DNA of 64,000 nucleotides from Spirochaetota bacterium (GCA_016214035.1 JACRPF010000004.1:62001-126000); one strand, 5' to 3'. Shown: positions 45,100-54,231, counted from the first letter of the stretch. Numbers and translations: made by a program. Notes: generated by a model not told the origin, from the letters alone.

Positions 45100-45720
45100 C
45101 TAGAGATACATTCTTAAACCGGCAAAATGATCGGCAGTCCATTGTGTAGTGCCGGACCAGCGGGCGTTCATTGTTATCTCGCTTCGGATAAACACGCCGA
45201 AAGTACCGAAACGTAATGCCGCATCGGGAATAAGTGAAATCCCGCAGCCGTCACGGTAGAAACGCATCGCGGCGGGTAACGACACCGTCCACCAGTCGAA
45301 CGATGCGTCGGCGCCGAATATCAGAAACGGATCGAATCCGCTCTCCGCCGTGCTCCGGGAATCGGAATAGAGACGAGCATTCAGTACACCGCCCGCACCG
45401 GTACGCAGCCGGAGCATGTGCGGAACAACCGGGAAATGCCATGACGCGGAAGCTATCACATCGAACGACTTTGTGCTTACAAAATAATAACTGCCGTAGG
45501 CGCGCAGGGCGGCAGACAGCGACAGCGGCACACCGAGCTCCGGGGAATCATACGCGACAGAGCTCACGGGATAATAATATGCACTGCGGGCATATACCCA
45601 CGATGCTTCGATGCGATGACAATTGAGCGAATCAATAGCTGATTCAGCCCATACAGCTGCTGAAAAGATCATAATGCAAAGAACGGAACGTACCGCATGA
45701 AGTATGATATTCTTTTTCAT
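45100..45720 (-). CDS. Hypothetical secreted beta-rich protein
   Basis: 206 aa. A signal peptide (MKKNIILHAVRSVLCIMIFS, cleavage near AVWAES) precedes strands of alternating hydrophobic and polar residues ending in aromatics (SAYYYPVSSVAY, FDVIASASWHFPV, FGVFIRSEITMNARWS), which suggests a small outer-membrane beta-barrel. It ends ...FAGLRMYL, an outer-membrane-like terminal hydrophobic residue pattern. No family recognised. Its start overlaps the stop of the lyase-like lipoprotein gene, so it belongs to that operon. Confidence 0.6.
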   Translation of the reverse strand: MKKNIILHAVRSVLCIMIFSAAVWAESAIDSLNCHRIEASWVYARSAYYYPVSSVAYDSPELGVPLSLSAALRAYGSYYFVSTKSFDVIASASWHFPVVPHMLRLRTGAGGVLNARLYSDSRSTAESGFDPFLIFGADASFDWWTVSLPAAMRFYRDGCGISLIPDAALRFGTFGVFIRSEITMNARWSGTTQWTADHFAGLRMYL

Positions 45721-46493
45721 GGATACACCTCACCAAGCGTTGACCCGATGCGGATATCATCAAGATATATGGTATTCGTCGACTTCGCCTGCCCGGCATC
45801 AGTCACCGGATGACCGCGGTACAATCCCAACTTCCAGTATGCGCCCGCCCTGTTATGCAGCGTCGCATGTGAATAGCGATATGTGCTCCCGCTCTGCGGC
45901 GTGTACGGTATACCGTCGAGACGCGCTTCCACATAGCCGCGGCCGTCATCGGAGAGTTTCACTTCAAGTACATTCGTATGCCATACGCCTTTGGTCACCG
46001 GCGTACGCGCGGCGGTAATCTCTCCGCCGACGGTCAATTTTAATTCGATATACCCCGGAACGTAGGTCATATACACCGGCGGATGCTGATAGAACCAGTC
46101 AAACGTCTCACCGCGCTCGAAATCCGGCAGCTGATACAATTGCGTTATTATCTGCCATTTAAAGTCGTCCGGGTCACCGGCGGGTATATAAAAACAGAAC
46201 CGGTAGAATACCGTGGCTCCGTACGGCGCGCAGTCGTATATCGCGAGTTCCGACCTGTTGCCGTTGGCGACAATGTCTTCGGGCTTCACGGTTATCTTCG
46301 CCGCATTAGATCCGATGGCAATGGCGGACTGTATGACCGCCGCAGCGGGACCGGGGACTTCATTGGTATACATCCCGGCGAACGTGCCGTTTTCGAAGTT
46401 GAACGATCGCGAGACAGTACCGGTGACGGGTTCGTACACCGGCGTTCGGGTGCAGGCCAACATGCCGAACATACATACTAACAGGATGCGCAT
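45717..46493 (-). CDS. Polysaccharide lyase-like lipoprotein (jelly-roll, heparin lyase I/PL20-like)
   Basis: 258 aa from the ATG at 46493, giving MRILLVCMFGMLACTRTP with the lipobox GMLAC; the longer frame start is not used. The body has features of concanavalin-like polysaccharide lyases: RSELAIYDCAPYGATVFYRF (the RSE segment is typical), WQIITQLYQLPDFERGE, a YIELKLTVGG strand, GVWHTNVLEVKLSDDGRGYV and the final YLDDIRIG. This resembles the heparin lyase I/glucuronan lyase (PL20) group. Lipid anchored, probably on the outer leaflet or periplasmic side. Specificity is not readable from sequence. Confidence 0.65.
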   Translation of the reverse strand: MRILLVCMFGMLACTRTPVYEPVTGTVSRSFNFENGTFAGMYTNEVPGPAAAVIQSAIAIGSNAAKITVKPEDIVANGNRSELAIYDCAPYGATVFYRFCFYIPAGDPDDFKWQIITQLYQLPDFERGETFDWFYQHPPVYMTYVPGYIELKLTVGGEITAARTPVTKGVWHTNVLEVKLSDDGRGYVEARLDGIPYTPQSGSTYRYSHATLHNRAGAYWKLGLYRGHPVTDAGQAKSTNTIYLDDIRIGSTLGEVYP

Positions 46494-46506
46494 TGTGTCT
46501 TCCTTA

Positions 46507-47196
46507 CTATTTTCGTACCGGCGCATTCGCCCGCACCAGCACTATCGTATTCTCATTTCCCACAAGCACCAGGCGTGTATTCGTACCGCCGGAGAACACA
46601 TACGTATACGAATCGCTTAAAAGCTTCGGCACATTGACGAATTCATTTTCCACCATCTCGCTTCTGCGTATGGGCGCATGCATGCTGGGGAACATGCCCC
46701 AGGCGTCATACATCCACACCTGATTGGTGATGGTCTTCCGCCCCTCGAACTCGTCCTTCTCGTTCACGTAGAACGCGCCGAAGTCCCGCCCCTTCCCGTC
46801 GATGATGATATCAACCCGCTGATTCTCAAACAGGATATATTTCCCGTTTCCGGATACCGACCATGTGGCAAGCACCTGCTTGCGGTAAAGCGATACATTC
46901 ACGTCCGGCAGTGCCGGCTTCCAGTTCAGGATGCGGTTGGCGATGAATATATCGTCCGCGTCGAACTGCGCCGTCATGATGCCGTTGTCGAAATCAAATG
47001 ATATACGCGCGGCCTTGTACGGCGACGGCATGCGTGCGCGCCTTCCCTCGCGGTACTCGACGATATTCCATTCACCGTTGAGCTTCCCGGTTACCGCCGA
47101 GTATTCCTGCATGCTTTTTATCATGTATTTATTATCAACTGAAACGCAGGAAAGAAGGCACATCAGAATACCCGCCGTCATTACTGTTATTTTCAT
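46507..47196 (-). CDS. Hypothetical lipoprotein
   Basis: 229 aa. The signal MKITVMTAGILMCLLSC ends in a good lipobox. The mature part (GKLNGEWNIVEYREGRRARM, AARISFDFDNGIMTAQFD, QVWMYDAWGMFPSM) is beta-rich, and the opening resembles lipocalin- or META-like stress domains, but I cannot assign a family. GGAGG is eight bases before the ATG, and it has its own promoter. It leads the three-gene operon with the lyase-like lipoprotein (13-base gap) and the beta-barrel candidate. Confidence 0.65.
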   Translation of the reverse strand: MKITVMTAGILMCLLSCVSVDNKYMIKSMQEYSAVTGKLNGEWNIVEYREGRRARMPSPYKAARISFDFDNGIMTAQFDADDIFIANRILNWKPALPDVNVSLYRKQVLATWSVSGNGKYILFENQRVDIIIDGKGRDFGAFYVNEKDEFEGRKTITNQVWMYDAWGMFPSMHAPIRRSEMVENEFVNVPKLLSDSYTYVFSGGTNTRLVLVGNENTIVLVRANAPVRK

Positions 47197-47238
47197 ACGT
47201 GCCGCCTCCGACCGGAATCATCACACATACCGTTTATT

Positions 47239-47266
47239 ATTGTACCCCACCGAAGCAAATATGCAA
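47239..47266 (-). promoter_or_regulatory. Promoter of the lipoprotein/lyase-like operon
   Basis: Minus-strand TTGCAT (47261-47266), 16-bp spacer, TACAAT (47239-47244). Confidence 0.6.
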
Positions 47267-47311
47267 ATCGGCAGCCCATCGTACCAACGCCACCGACACG
47301 CCGCGGCACGC

Positions 47312-47340
47312 TTGCAACACTTTTACGTATAGAGTAGTAT
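47312..47340 (+). promoter_or_regulatory. Promoter of the small unknown gene and gltX
   Basis: TTGCAA (47312-47317), 17-bp spacer, TAGTAT (47335-47340). GGAGG follows at once, so the untranslated leader would be only a few bases longer than the ribosome-binding site, or may lack part of it. Confidence 0.55.
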
Positions 47341-47349
47341 GGAGGCCCC

Positions 47350-47787
47350 ATGGCAACGATAACACTGTCACCCCTGATATCCGATCTGCGCGGCAGGATC
47401 GGCAGCATCGTCTTCTGTAAATGGAAGGGCGTGCATTACGTCCGCCGCTATGCCCCGCACAACCCGAGCAATACCCTGCTGCAGGCGGCACAACGCGCCG
47501 TGTTCCGCGATGCGATAACCGCATGGCAGGGTCTCAGCGATGACGCCAGACGGCGATGGTCGCAGAAAGCGGCACACCTCGCCATGAGCGGCTATAATCT
47601 CTTCATCAGCCGTGTAATGACCGGAACAGTCGATAATGAATACGCTGATGAATGCACGCCGTCTCAGGACAGCTTCGCTTCCGGTTCGTACCTGCTCCGT
47701 TTCAGCTCCGCTTTGCGTCCGCTAACACCGGCGGGACGGTTCGGACATCCCCTATATCACTACCCTATCACAAGGACTACCGCATGA
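47350..47787 (+). CDS. Small conserved-looking protein of unknown function upstream of gltX
   Basis: 145 aa, no signal or membrane segment. The N-terminal two-thirds has a distinctive pattern: a short beta start (TLSPLISDLRGRIGSIVFC), WKGVHYVRRYAPHNPSNT, then AAQRAVFRDAITAWQGLSDD, RRRWSQKAAHLAMSGYNLF. This WKG-YVR-NP-T / W-L / W / SGYN-F arrangement resembles small phage-structural-like families such as DUF6266, but I cannot assign one. The C-terminal 45 residues look unrelated. GGAGG precedes the ATG, and its stop overlaps the gltX start, so the two are translationally coupled. Confidence 0.65.
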   Translation: MATITLSPLISDLRGRIGSIVFCKWKGVHYVRRYAPHNPSNTLLQAAQRAVFRDAITAWQGLSDDARRRWSQKAAHLAMSGYNLFISRVMTGTVDNEYADECTPSQDSFASGSYLLRFSSALRPLTPAGRFGHPLYHYPITRTTA

Positions 47788-49436
47788 ACACTGAATCACT
47801 TGCCGATGCACTTTTCCCGGACATCAAGGATTCCCCAGCAGCGCTCGAAGCCCGTTTTCCCAAACGCAGCACAACCGCACCCGTCACCCGCTTCGCCCCG
47901 AGCCCCACGGGATATCTCCATATCGGAGGTCTTCTGGCATCACTCGTCTCGGAACGATTCGCCCATCAGTCCGGCGGCATCTTCTTTCTCCGTATTGAAG
48001 ACACCGACAAGGAACGCGAAGTTCCCAACGGCATTGAAGAGATAATCAGCGCATTTTCGGGTTTCGGCATAACCTTCGATGAAGGTCCCACAAGCGACAC
48101 CGCGGAAAAAGGCTCGTATGGACCGTATATACAGAGCAAACGCGCGGATATTTACAAGGTATACATAAAGGAGCTGGTGCGTCAGGGCAAGGCATATCCG
48201 TGTTTTTGCACATCCGACGACCTTTCCAAATTACGTTCAGAGCAGGAAGCAAAAGGCGCCAAAACCGGATATTACGCCGATTGGGCGAAGCATCGCGCAC
48301 TCACACCGGAGCAGGCGGCTGCTGAAGCGAAAACAAAGCCGTTCGTCATACGGCTGAAGTCTTCAGGCAGTGAGACGCGGAAAATATCGTTCGACGACTG
48401 CATACGCGGCACCATCGAGATGCCCGAGAACGATTTTGACGCTGTCATCATGAAGGCGGACGGCATACCCACCTATCACTTCGCGCACGCGGTAGACGAT
48501 CACCTCATGCGAACCACACATGTCATACGCGGCGAGGAATGGCTGTCATCGGTACCGTTGCACCTCGAACTGTTCGCAACGCTCGGCTTCGAGACACCGC
48601 GGTATGCGCACATCGCGCCCATCATGAAACAGGACGGTGAATCACGACGTAAGCTCAGTAAGCGTCATGACCCGGAAGCGGCGGTTCGCTTTTATCACGA
48701 ACAGGGCTATCCGGTGAACGCCGTCATCGAATATCTCATGAACATCATCGACGGCTCGTTCGAACGATGGCGCGTGGAGAACCCCGCGGCCGTTCACACG
48801 GAATTCAAATTCGATCTTTCACGCATGAGCAAAAGCGGCGGACTCTTTGACATGACAAAGCTCAACGATGTGAGCCAGAACTTCATCTCCCGCATGTCAG
48901 CCGAGAGCGTGTATGAAAGTGCGCTCCGCTGGGCCGAAGAATTCAAGCCGGACCTGCATGCATTGATGAAAGAAAAACGCGAGTTCACCACCGCCGTGTT
49001 CAATATCGGCCGCGGCGACCCGAAAGCGCGCAAGGACATACGCACCTGGGCCGATGTGCCGAACATACTCGCCTACTGCTATGATGAACTCTTCCCGTCA
49101 ATCGCGGGCGACTATGTATTCCCCGCCACGATGTCGAATGAAAACCTCGTGGCATTTCTCACGGCATACAAGAACGCGAACCCTGACATGAGCACACACG
49201 ACTCATGGTACAAGGCGGTACTCGATATTGCGACAGGCATGGGTTTTGCGCCCGACATGAAAACATTCAAGAAAAACCCGGGCGTCTATAAAGGACAGCC
49301 GGGAGAACTGATGATGTCGCTGCGTATCGCGGTTTTGAAAATTAAGGAAAGCCCCGACCTGTACAGCATGTTCTCGGCGATGGGCCATGAACGGGCACGC
49401 GCGCGCATCGACATCTGTCTGAACAAGCTCAGATAA
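47784..49436 (+). CDS. gltX: Glutamyl-tRNA synthetase
   Basis: 550 aa from the ATG at 47784, which overlaps the preceding stop; the frame is open upstream but only through the neighbour. Class I synthetase that charges tRNA-Glu (possibly also tRNA-Gln). The HIGH motif is in FAPSPTGYLHIGGL (~37), and RIEDTDKERE and GEEWLSSVPLHLELF follow. The KMSKS loop is RRKLSKRHDPEA, in which KLSKR is a natural variant in bacterial GluRS. The C-terminal anticodon-binding part is somewhat longer than usual. It ends eight bases into the convergent downstream gene. Confidence 0.94.
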   Translation: MNTESLADALFPDIKDSPAALEARFPKRSTTAPVTRFAPSPTGYLHIGGLLASLVSERFAHQSGGIFFLRIEDTDKEREVPNGIEEIISAFSGFGITFDEGPTSDTAEKGSYGPYIQSKRADIYKVYIKELVRQGKAYPCFCTSDDLSKLRSEQEAKGAKTGYYADWAKHRALTPEQAAAEAKTKPFVIRLKSSGSETRKISFDDCIRGTIEMPENDFDAVIMKADGIPTYHFAHAVDDHLMRTTHVIRGEEWLSSVPLHLELFATLGFETPRYAHIAPIMKQDGESRRKLSKRHDPEAAVRFYHEQGYPVNAVIEYLMNIIDGSFERWRVENPAAVHTEFKFDLSRMSKSGGLFDMTKLNDVSQNFISRMSAESVYESALRWAEEFKPDLHALMKEKREFTTAVFNIGRGDPKARKDIRTWADVPNILAYCYDELFPSIAGDYVFPATMSNENLVAFLTAYKNANPDMSTHDSWYKAVLDIATGMGFAPDMKTFKKNPGVYKGQPGELMMSLRIAVLKIKESPDLYSMFSAMGHERARARIDICLNKLR

Positions 49437-51117
49437 AGTATACGTTTATCTTCTCTTTTCGCAGCAGCTTTGCAAGCTTTCGCTTGTTGACCGGCGTTGT
49501 GACAAGCGCATATCCCGGCGCAAGCGGAGCGATTGTTATCCCCTCTTTCTGGGCCACATGCACTATCTCGTCAAGCCGTTCACGCTTGAGCTCGATGACC
49601 ACCGCCGACATACGCACGAAGGCGTTCGGATGACGGTCGTACCAGCGGCGAAGCGTCGTCTCTATATTCTTTGCGAGCGATTTACCGCCTTTTGCGGCGC
49701 GCGCGGCCAGCGCTTCGATGAAATAATCCATGGCTTCGCGGTAAAAGGCGCCGAGAAAATATTTCCCTCGAAGCACGCTCTCTTCGCTGAGCTCGAATGT
49801 GAATATCTCGCCGCGGTCCTTGCAGCGGGCCATGCTCGCGAGCAGATAGAGGAACTCCGCATCGAACGCGCCCGGATTGATGAGCACCACTTCAAAATTG
49901 TTATTGACAAGACATTTCATATCGCCGCCGCGTTCATGCGATCTGATGGACACGGTCTCCCCCGCCTCATCGATGCCGAGGTCTACATCCCCGAACCACA
50001 TGAGCAGCCGGCATATTTCCGCGATGTCGGCGGCGGTATATTTCCGCAGCGTGCGGTTCGCCTCCGCAGTAAGCGACGGAATGCCGAGCGGTCCCTGATG
50101 TGAATCGATTATCTCTTTCAGCGTTTCGATATCGACAAGCCTGTCGCGGTAGCAGCCGTGGACCTCGTCCATCTTTTCCTTGACATCCTTGCGGCACCAG
50201 TCGTAAAAGCGTTCGTAGTTGAGCGCGAGTTCATTGTCCTCATTGAGGCATACCAGATTCAATAGCGCTGCGAGCGAATGCAGCACCGCATTGGTCATCC
50301 CCGGCGTCACCGGCATGTATTCGCTTTTTTCCAGCAATGAAAAATCGAACGCGCCGTTCTTCAGTTTCCGTATGCGATGCTCTTCGACCGTATATAGAAA
50401 ACGCTCGATATCGTTGATGAGCGCATAATGATTATGCACGAATGACAGCCGTGCGGCAATGGTCTTTTCGCGCCGTTCGATGGCCGCCACCACCGGATGA
50501 TTGAGCACGCCGCATACCGACGGCGGAGTGTGGTCATAGATATATGCCGAAAGTATTCCCGCCCGTGCGAGCGCGGCTATCGTCGCCACCGGCATGCTGC
50601 CGTTACCGTGATGGTAGATGAACGATCCGCCGGCCTCATAGAGCGCCAGAATATCCCGTTCATATTTTTTATATATCGTCTTTTCAAACACCGGCGACGC
50701 TGGTGATAATTTCTGTTTGTCGCGCACCGTGAGTACCGACAGCGCCTGACGGATCACAGGAAACAGGAACACCTTGTCTTCAACCTGATTGAGCCTGCCG
50801 CGTTTCCGGTGCAGATAGATGAAACCCGCCCCCACGAGCGCATCGATGTGGTTCATCGATTCCTGTGTCTTTTTCGCGCCGCTGTCGAACCGCGCCGCAA
50901 GCTCGCCGGATTCCATCTCGTGTGCGGTAGACGCGAGGATCATGAGCATCCTGCGTTCCGTCTCATCCCGTTCTGCAAATCGCGCCAGCACCTCAACGGG
51001 GTCTGAGGCTTTTTTTTCGAGCTCCCGGTAATGCTGCTGCGTTACACCCCATGTCGCGAAGATCGATTTCATGACATCCGCGGGAAGCTTTTTAATCTCG
51101 GTTTCCATCTCAGTCAT
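49429..51117 (-). CDS. Helicase-C-like (XPB/Ssl2-type) domain protein without helicase motor
   Basis: 562 aa from the ATG at 51117 (MTEMETEIKKLP), with AAAGGA upstream; a start at 51162 is possible. The first 120 residues include winged-helix-like segments (RMLMILASTAHEMESGELAA). The C-terminal third, from VNNNFEVVLINPGAFDAEF through FTFELSEESVLRG to VVIELKRERLDEIVHVAQKE, resembles the Helicase_C_3 (XPB-associated) domain found alone in some bacteria. No Walker A or DEAD/DEAH motif is present, so it is not an active helicase by itself. Function unknown. It is convergent with gltX and overlaps its end. Confidence 0.5.
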   Translation of the reverse strand: MTEMETEIKKLPADVMKSIFATWGVTQQHYRELEKKASDPVEVLARFAERDETERRMLMILASTAHEMESGELAARFDSGAKKTQESMNHIDALVGAGFIYLHRKRGRLNQVEDKVFLFPVIRQALSVLTVRDKQKLSPASPVFEKTIYKKYERDILALYEAGGSFIYHHGNGSMPVATIAALARAGILSAYIYDHTPPSVCGVLNHPVVAAIERREKTIAARLSFVHNHYALINDIERFLYTVEEHRIRKLKNGAFDFSLLEKSEYMPVTPGMTNAVLHSLAALLNLVCLNEDNELALNYERFYDWCRKDVKEKMDEVHGCYRDRLVDIETLKEIIDSHQGPLGIPSLTAEANRTLRKYTAADIAEICRLLMWFGDVDLGIDEAGETVSIRSHERGGDMKCLVNNNFEVVLINPGAFDAEFLYLLASMARCKDRGEIFTFELSEESVLRGKYFLGAFYREAMDYFIEALAARAAKGGKSLAKNIETTLRRWYDRHPNAFVRMSAVVIELKRERLDEIVHVAQKEGITIAPLAPGYALVTTPVNKRKLAKLLRKEKINVYFI

Positions 51118-51267
51118 CGCATATCCTTTGATCGCATTCGGCGTAACCTTGCGCAGGCGCATGTATCAGCACAAAAGCCGTATACGGCAATAATTCATCG
51201 GCGGACTATTATATGAGACCCGGCCATAAAAGCAATAGAAAAAAAGTGCAAATGCCGGAAAATCATG

Positions 51268-51295
51268 TTGACAAACAGATATTTTCACATAAAAT
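51268..51295 (+). promoter_or_regulatory. Promoter of accB
   Basis: TTGACA (51268-51273, perfect), 16-bp spacer, TAAAAT (51290-51295), then AAGGA and the ATG at 51327. Confidence 0.75.
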
Positions 51296-51326
51296 GGCGC
51301 CAATCGATTAACACAAGGAATGCTCT

Positions 51327-51830
51327 ATGGCCACGAAAACGAATGCACTGTTGGGACTGGACACCGGTCTTATCAGCGATTACGCCGAGTTTTTTACAAA
51401 AAACGATATCACCGAACTTCATCTTGCCTCGAACGGCATAACGCTCACCATGAGAAAAGGCGCACCCGCCGCCGCACCGGTCACGGTTGTTACCGCTGCA
51501 CCGGCCGCTGTTGCAGCCACGGCAGCACCGGCGGCAGCCTCAGCACCGGCCGCTTCAGCGCCTGCTGCACCCGCACCCGCCGATGATTCCAAATATCAAA
51601 AAATCACCTCCCCCATCGTCGGTACATTCTATCGTGCGCCCTCGCCCGAAGCACCTGTCTTCGTGAAGGAAGGCGACAACGTTTCCGAAGACACCGTCGT
51701 CTGCATCGTTGAAGCGATGAAAATGATGAACGAACTGAAAGCGGGCGTCAAAGGCCGCATCCATAAAATCCTTCTCGCGAACGGTCAGCCGGTGACGCAG
51801 GGCATGCCGTTGTTCCTGGTGGACAAATAG
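51327..51830 (+). CDS. accB: Biotin carboxyl carrier protein of acetyl-CoA carboxylase
   Basis: 167 aa. Carries the biotin that shuttles CO2 in fatty-acid synthesis. An N-terminal helical part (~1-45) that would contact biotin carboxylase is followed by an Ala/Pro-rich flexible linker (~46-88), then the biotinyl domain with ITSPIVGTFYRAPSPEA and the biotin-lysine motif CIVEAMKMMNEL. accC, normally next to accB, is not here; the following gene is an unrelated secreted protein. Confidence 0.94.
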   Translation: MATKTNALLGLDTGLISDYAEFFTKNDITELHLASNGITLTMRKGAPAAAPVTVVTAAPAAVAATAAPAAASAPAASAPAAPAPADDSKYQKITSPIVGTFYRAPSPEAPVFVKEGDNVSEDTVVCIVEAMKMMNELKAGVKGRIHKILLANGQPVTQGMPLFLVDK

Positions 51831-51860
51831 TATTAGTTCCCGGCGATGGAGATAACCTAT

Positions 51861-52949
51861 ATGCCCGTCAACATCCGCCGTATGCTGCCGGTATTTTTAT
51901 TCGGATGCATCTCACTGCTCTCTGCATCCGAGGGTGCGCACACCCCGGAGAAAAGAAGCGCTGCTGCCGACACGGTCTCATTTTATACAAACTACATAGT
52001 CACCGCTGAAGCAAGCGCGCAATCCCCGGAAGAGGTGCGCCATCACCCGTCAGGTGGCATACAGGCGCAGCGTAACGCCGAGGCTGCCGCAAAAGACAAT
52101 CTTATGCGCGTATGCGGTAAACTCATCGTCGACGGAGAACATACCGTCGCCGATCTGTATGCACAAAACGATGCGTTCGGGCATGCCGTCTCCGGCGCCG
52201 TCAGCAGCGCACGTCTCATGTCGGTGGGGCACGCTGCAAACGCCACGGTCACCGTCCGCATGGGCCTTCCGCTTACGGGCGCGAACGGGATTATGCACGA
52301 AGCTATTCTGTCCCTTGCCGTGACGCGCAGTATCGAGTACGGGAAACTGTTTCCCGCGCTGCCGCCGGAACTTGCCGGCACCAATTTCACCGGACTTATC
52401 ATCGACGCACGCGATATCGATGCCGCGTGCGCTTTTTTCCCTTCACTGTTCGACACCCGGGGCGTTCTTGTCTACGGCATCCCGTATGTCGACCAGCGCG
52501 CCGCCGCACACAACGGACTTGTCCGCTATGTGCGGGGAGTCGGTGAAGTAGACCGCATGCTCACCCGCATGAAAAACCTCGCTGCACTCAACGCAATCGC
52601 CGCCAAGGCGACACGGCTCATTGAGATAACCGCCGAAGCGGAGCACATGAAGTTCATCGAAGACGTCTCTCATTTTATGATCAGCAAAACCGTGCTTGAA
52701 AAGACAAAAGAGATGAACCGCATCAAGTTCGCCGAAGAGTTCATAAAAAGGGCGAAACTCGAACATGAAAAAAAGCTTGACACCACATGGCGGCTTGGCC
52801 GCAACCCCTATAGAATCGTCGGCTGGCGCACACGCGGATTGAACCGTTGCGATATCATCATCGACGATTATGATGCGCGCATCATCGTCGGCAACGCAAA
52901 ACTGCAGTCGGCGCTCAGAGAATGCCGCGCGGTCATCATCGTTCCGTAA
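51861..52949 (+). CDS. Hypothetical secreted protein, LPP20-like
   Basis: 362 aa from the ATG at 51861 (GGAG nine bases upstream); an in-frame ATG at 51846 gives an extra MEITY. The N-terminus MPVNIRRMLPVFLFGCISLL is a signal peptide. The central part (GIQAQRNAEAAAKDNLMRVC, VRMGLPLTGANGIMHEAILS) resembles the LPP20/FlgT-like lipoprotein families that have an early basic helix and a VxxxMPL-type strand. The rest is unfamiliar. No lipobox is certain (FGC is possible). It lies 30 bases after accB and may be co-transcribed, with no obvious functional link. Confidence 0.6.
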   Translation: MPVNIRRMLPVFLFGCISLLSASEGAHTPEKRSAAADTVSFYTNYIVTAEASAQSPEEVRHHPSGGIQAQRNAEAAAKDNLMRVCGKLIVDGEHTVADLYAQNDAFGHAVSGAVSSARLMSVGHAANATVTVRMGLPLTGANGIMHEAILSLAVTRSIEYGKLFPALPPELAGTNFTGLIIDARDIDAACAFFPSLFDTRGVLVYGIPYVDQRAAAHNGLVRYVRGVGEVDRMLTRMKNLAALNAIAAKATRLIEITAEAEHMKFIEDVSHFMISKTVLEKTKEMNRIKFAEEFIKRAKLEHEKKLDTTWRLGRNPYRIVGWRTRGLNRCDIIIDDYDARIIVGNAKLQSALRECRAVIIVP

Positions 52950-52961
52950 CGCGATATATCG

Positions 52962-53663
52962 CTACCGCGCAAGCGGCCTGCTGTCAAGCGAAAAGACCTG
53001 ACAACTCGCGGCGCTCAAAAAACCAAGCTGAACCGCAAACCGCGCGACATCGTCCGGTGACTGCTCACGCCGCAGCAGATTGTCGTTCACCAGGCTGTCA
53101 TACGCCGTCCGATTCATTGCTGCGGTCATCGACGAAGCGAATACACCCGGCACTATCGTATTAATCCGTGTATCATGAATCGCGAGCTCCGGCGCGAGTT
53201 CGTACATAAGACCTATCAGCGCCCCTTTGACGGCCGCATATACCGACTGCCCGCGCGCGCCGCGTATACCGACTGCTGAACCGATAAGCACCACATGGCC
53301 GCCGCGAAGACGCTTACCGAACGTCCGTATGATACGCCGCGGAGCCGACACAAAGGAATCAATCGCCGCTTCCAGTCTTGCGACCGATTCGTTTACCAGC
53401 AATCTGTCCTCATTGGTTCCCGCATTGATGATAAGCGCGCCGATATCTCCCGGAACCGCGTCGCATATCTTTGAAGACGATAGCGGATCGGCAAGATCGG
53501 CATGAAGCGGCGTTACTCGTTCATGTGCCGACGGGAGTCTGTTACGATACACCGCGACGACAGGATATGATTTGTGAAATGCCTCCGTGAGCGCACTGCC
53601 GAGTGTTCCGCCGGCACCTACGATGACCGCCGTACGATCAGCGTGTTCGGGGTTTGAAAACAT
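52962..53663 (-). CDS. Short-chain dehydrogenase/reductase
   Basis: 233 aa. The nucleotide loop AVIVGAGGTLGSALTEA, the NAG motif in LIINAGTNEDRL, the Ser in VVLIGSAVGIRG and the catalytic YxxxK in SVYAAVKGALIGL are all present, so it is a complete classical SDR. The substrate is unknown; FabG-like reduction is possible. Its start lies 26 bases inside pgsA and has no ribosome-binding site, so translation probably depends on the pgsA ribosomes. Confidence 0.85.
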   Translation of the reverse strand: MFSNPEHADRTAVIVGAGGTLGSALTEAFHKSYPVVAVYRNRLPSAHERVTPLHADLADPLSSSKICDAVPGDIGALIINAGTNEDRLLVNESVARLEAAIDSFVSAPRRIIRTFGKRLRGGHVVLIGSAVGIRGARGQSVYAAVKGALIGLMYELAPELAIHDTRINTIVPGVFASSMTAAMNRTAYDSLVNDNLLRREQSPDDVARFAVQLGFLSAASCQVFSLDSRPLAR

Positions 53664-54207
53664 AACGGATGAGATAGTTGATGCCGGCGGTCAGTATTGC
53701 TGCATATGAGATACCGGCGAATACGAATCCGACCTTCGGATATTTATCCGCATAACCCGCGATGATCAGAAAAAACGTCATACAGAGCGCGAATACGGCG
53801 AATTTCCCGAACATGCTCGACATCGGGATGAATCCCTTGCGGTTGATCACGAATATACCCAGGAAAAAGGTGAGTATTTCCTTGAAGAGAATAAGCGCTA
53901 TCAGGCCGATAAATATCGGGTGCAGATGGCGGATGAACGCGAGTGAAATAATAATCGTCACAATGCTTACTTTGTCGGCAAGCGGATCGAGCACTTTTCC
54001 GATATCGGTCACCTGGCCGAAGGTACGCGCCCAGAAACCGTCGAGCATGTCGGTAACCGCCATGAGGACGATTATCGCTATTACCACACGCCATGCATCA
54101 CGGAACATGAAGTAAACGACGAACGGCGTAAGTACAATACGGGACATGCTCAACCAGTTTGAAACGGTGTTGAAGCGCTGCTGCGCTATGTTTTTTACAT
54201 TAGACAT
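53638..54207 (-). CDS. pgsA: CDP-diacylglycerol-glycerol-3-phosphate 3-phosphatidyltransferase
   Basis: 189 aa, about four to five membrane spans. Makes phosphatidylglycerol phosphate for acidic phospholipids. The CDP-alcohol phosphotransferase motif D-G-x2-A-R-x8-G-x3-D-x3-D reads DGFWARTFGQVTDIGKVLDP-L-A-D, with all acidic residues. Start chosen at 54207 (MSNVKNIAQQ), nine bases after AAGG; an ATG two codons earlier (54213) is the alternative. Other CDP-alcohol transferases such as phosphatidylserine synthase share the motif, but the size and N-terminus fit PgsA. Confidence 0.88.
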   Translation of the reverse strand: MSNVKNIAQQRFNTVSNWLSMSRIVLTPFVVYFMFRDAWRVVIAIIVLMAVTDMLDGFWARTFGQVTDIGKVLDPLADKVSIVTIIISLAFIRHLHPIFIGLIALILFKEILTFFLGIFVINRKGFIPMSSMFGKFAVFALCMTFFLIIAGYADKYPKVGFVFAGISYAAILTAGINYLIRYVFKPRTR

Positions 54208-54231
54208 GGACATATACCTTGCAATAAAGGC

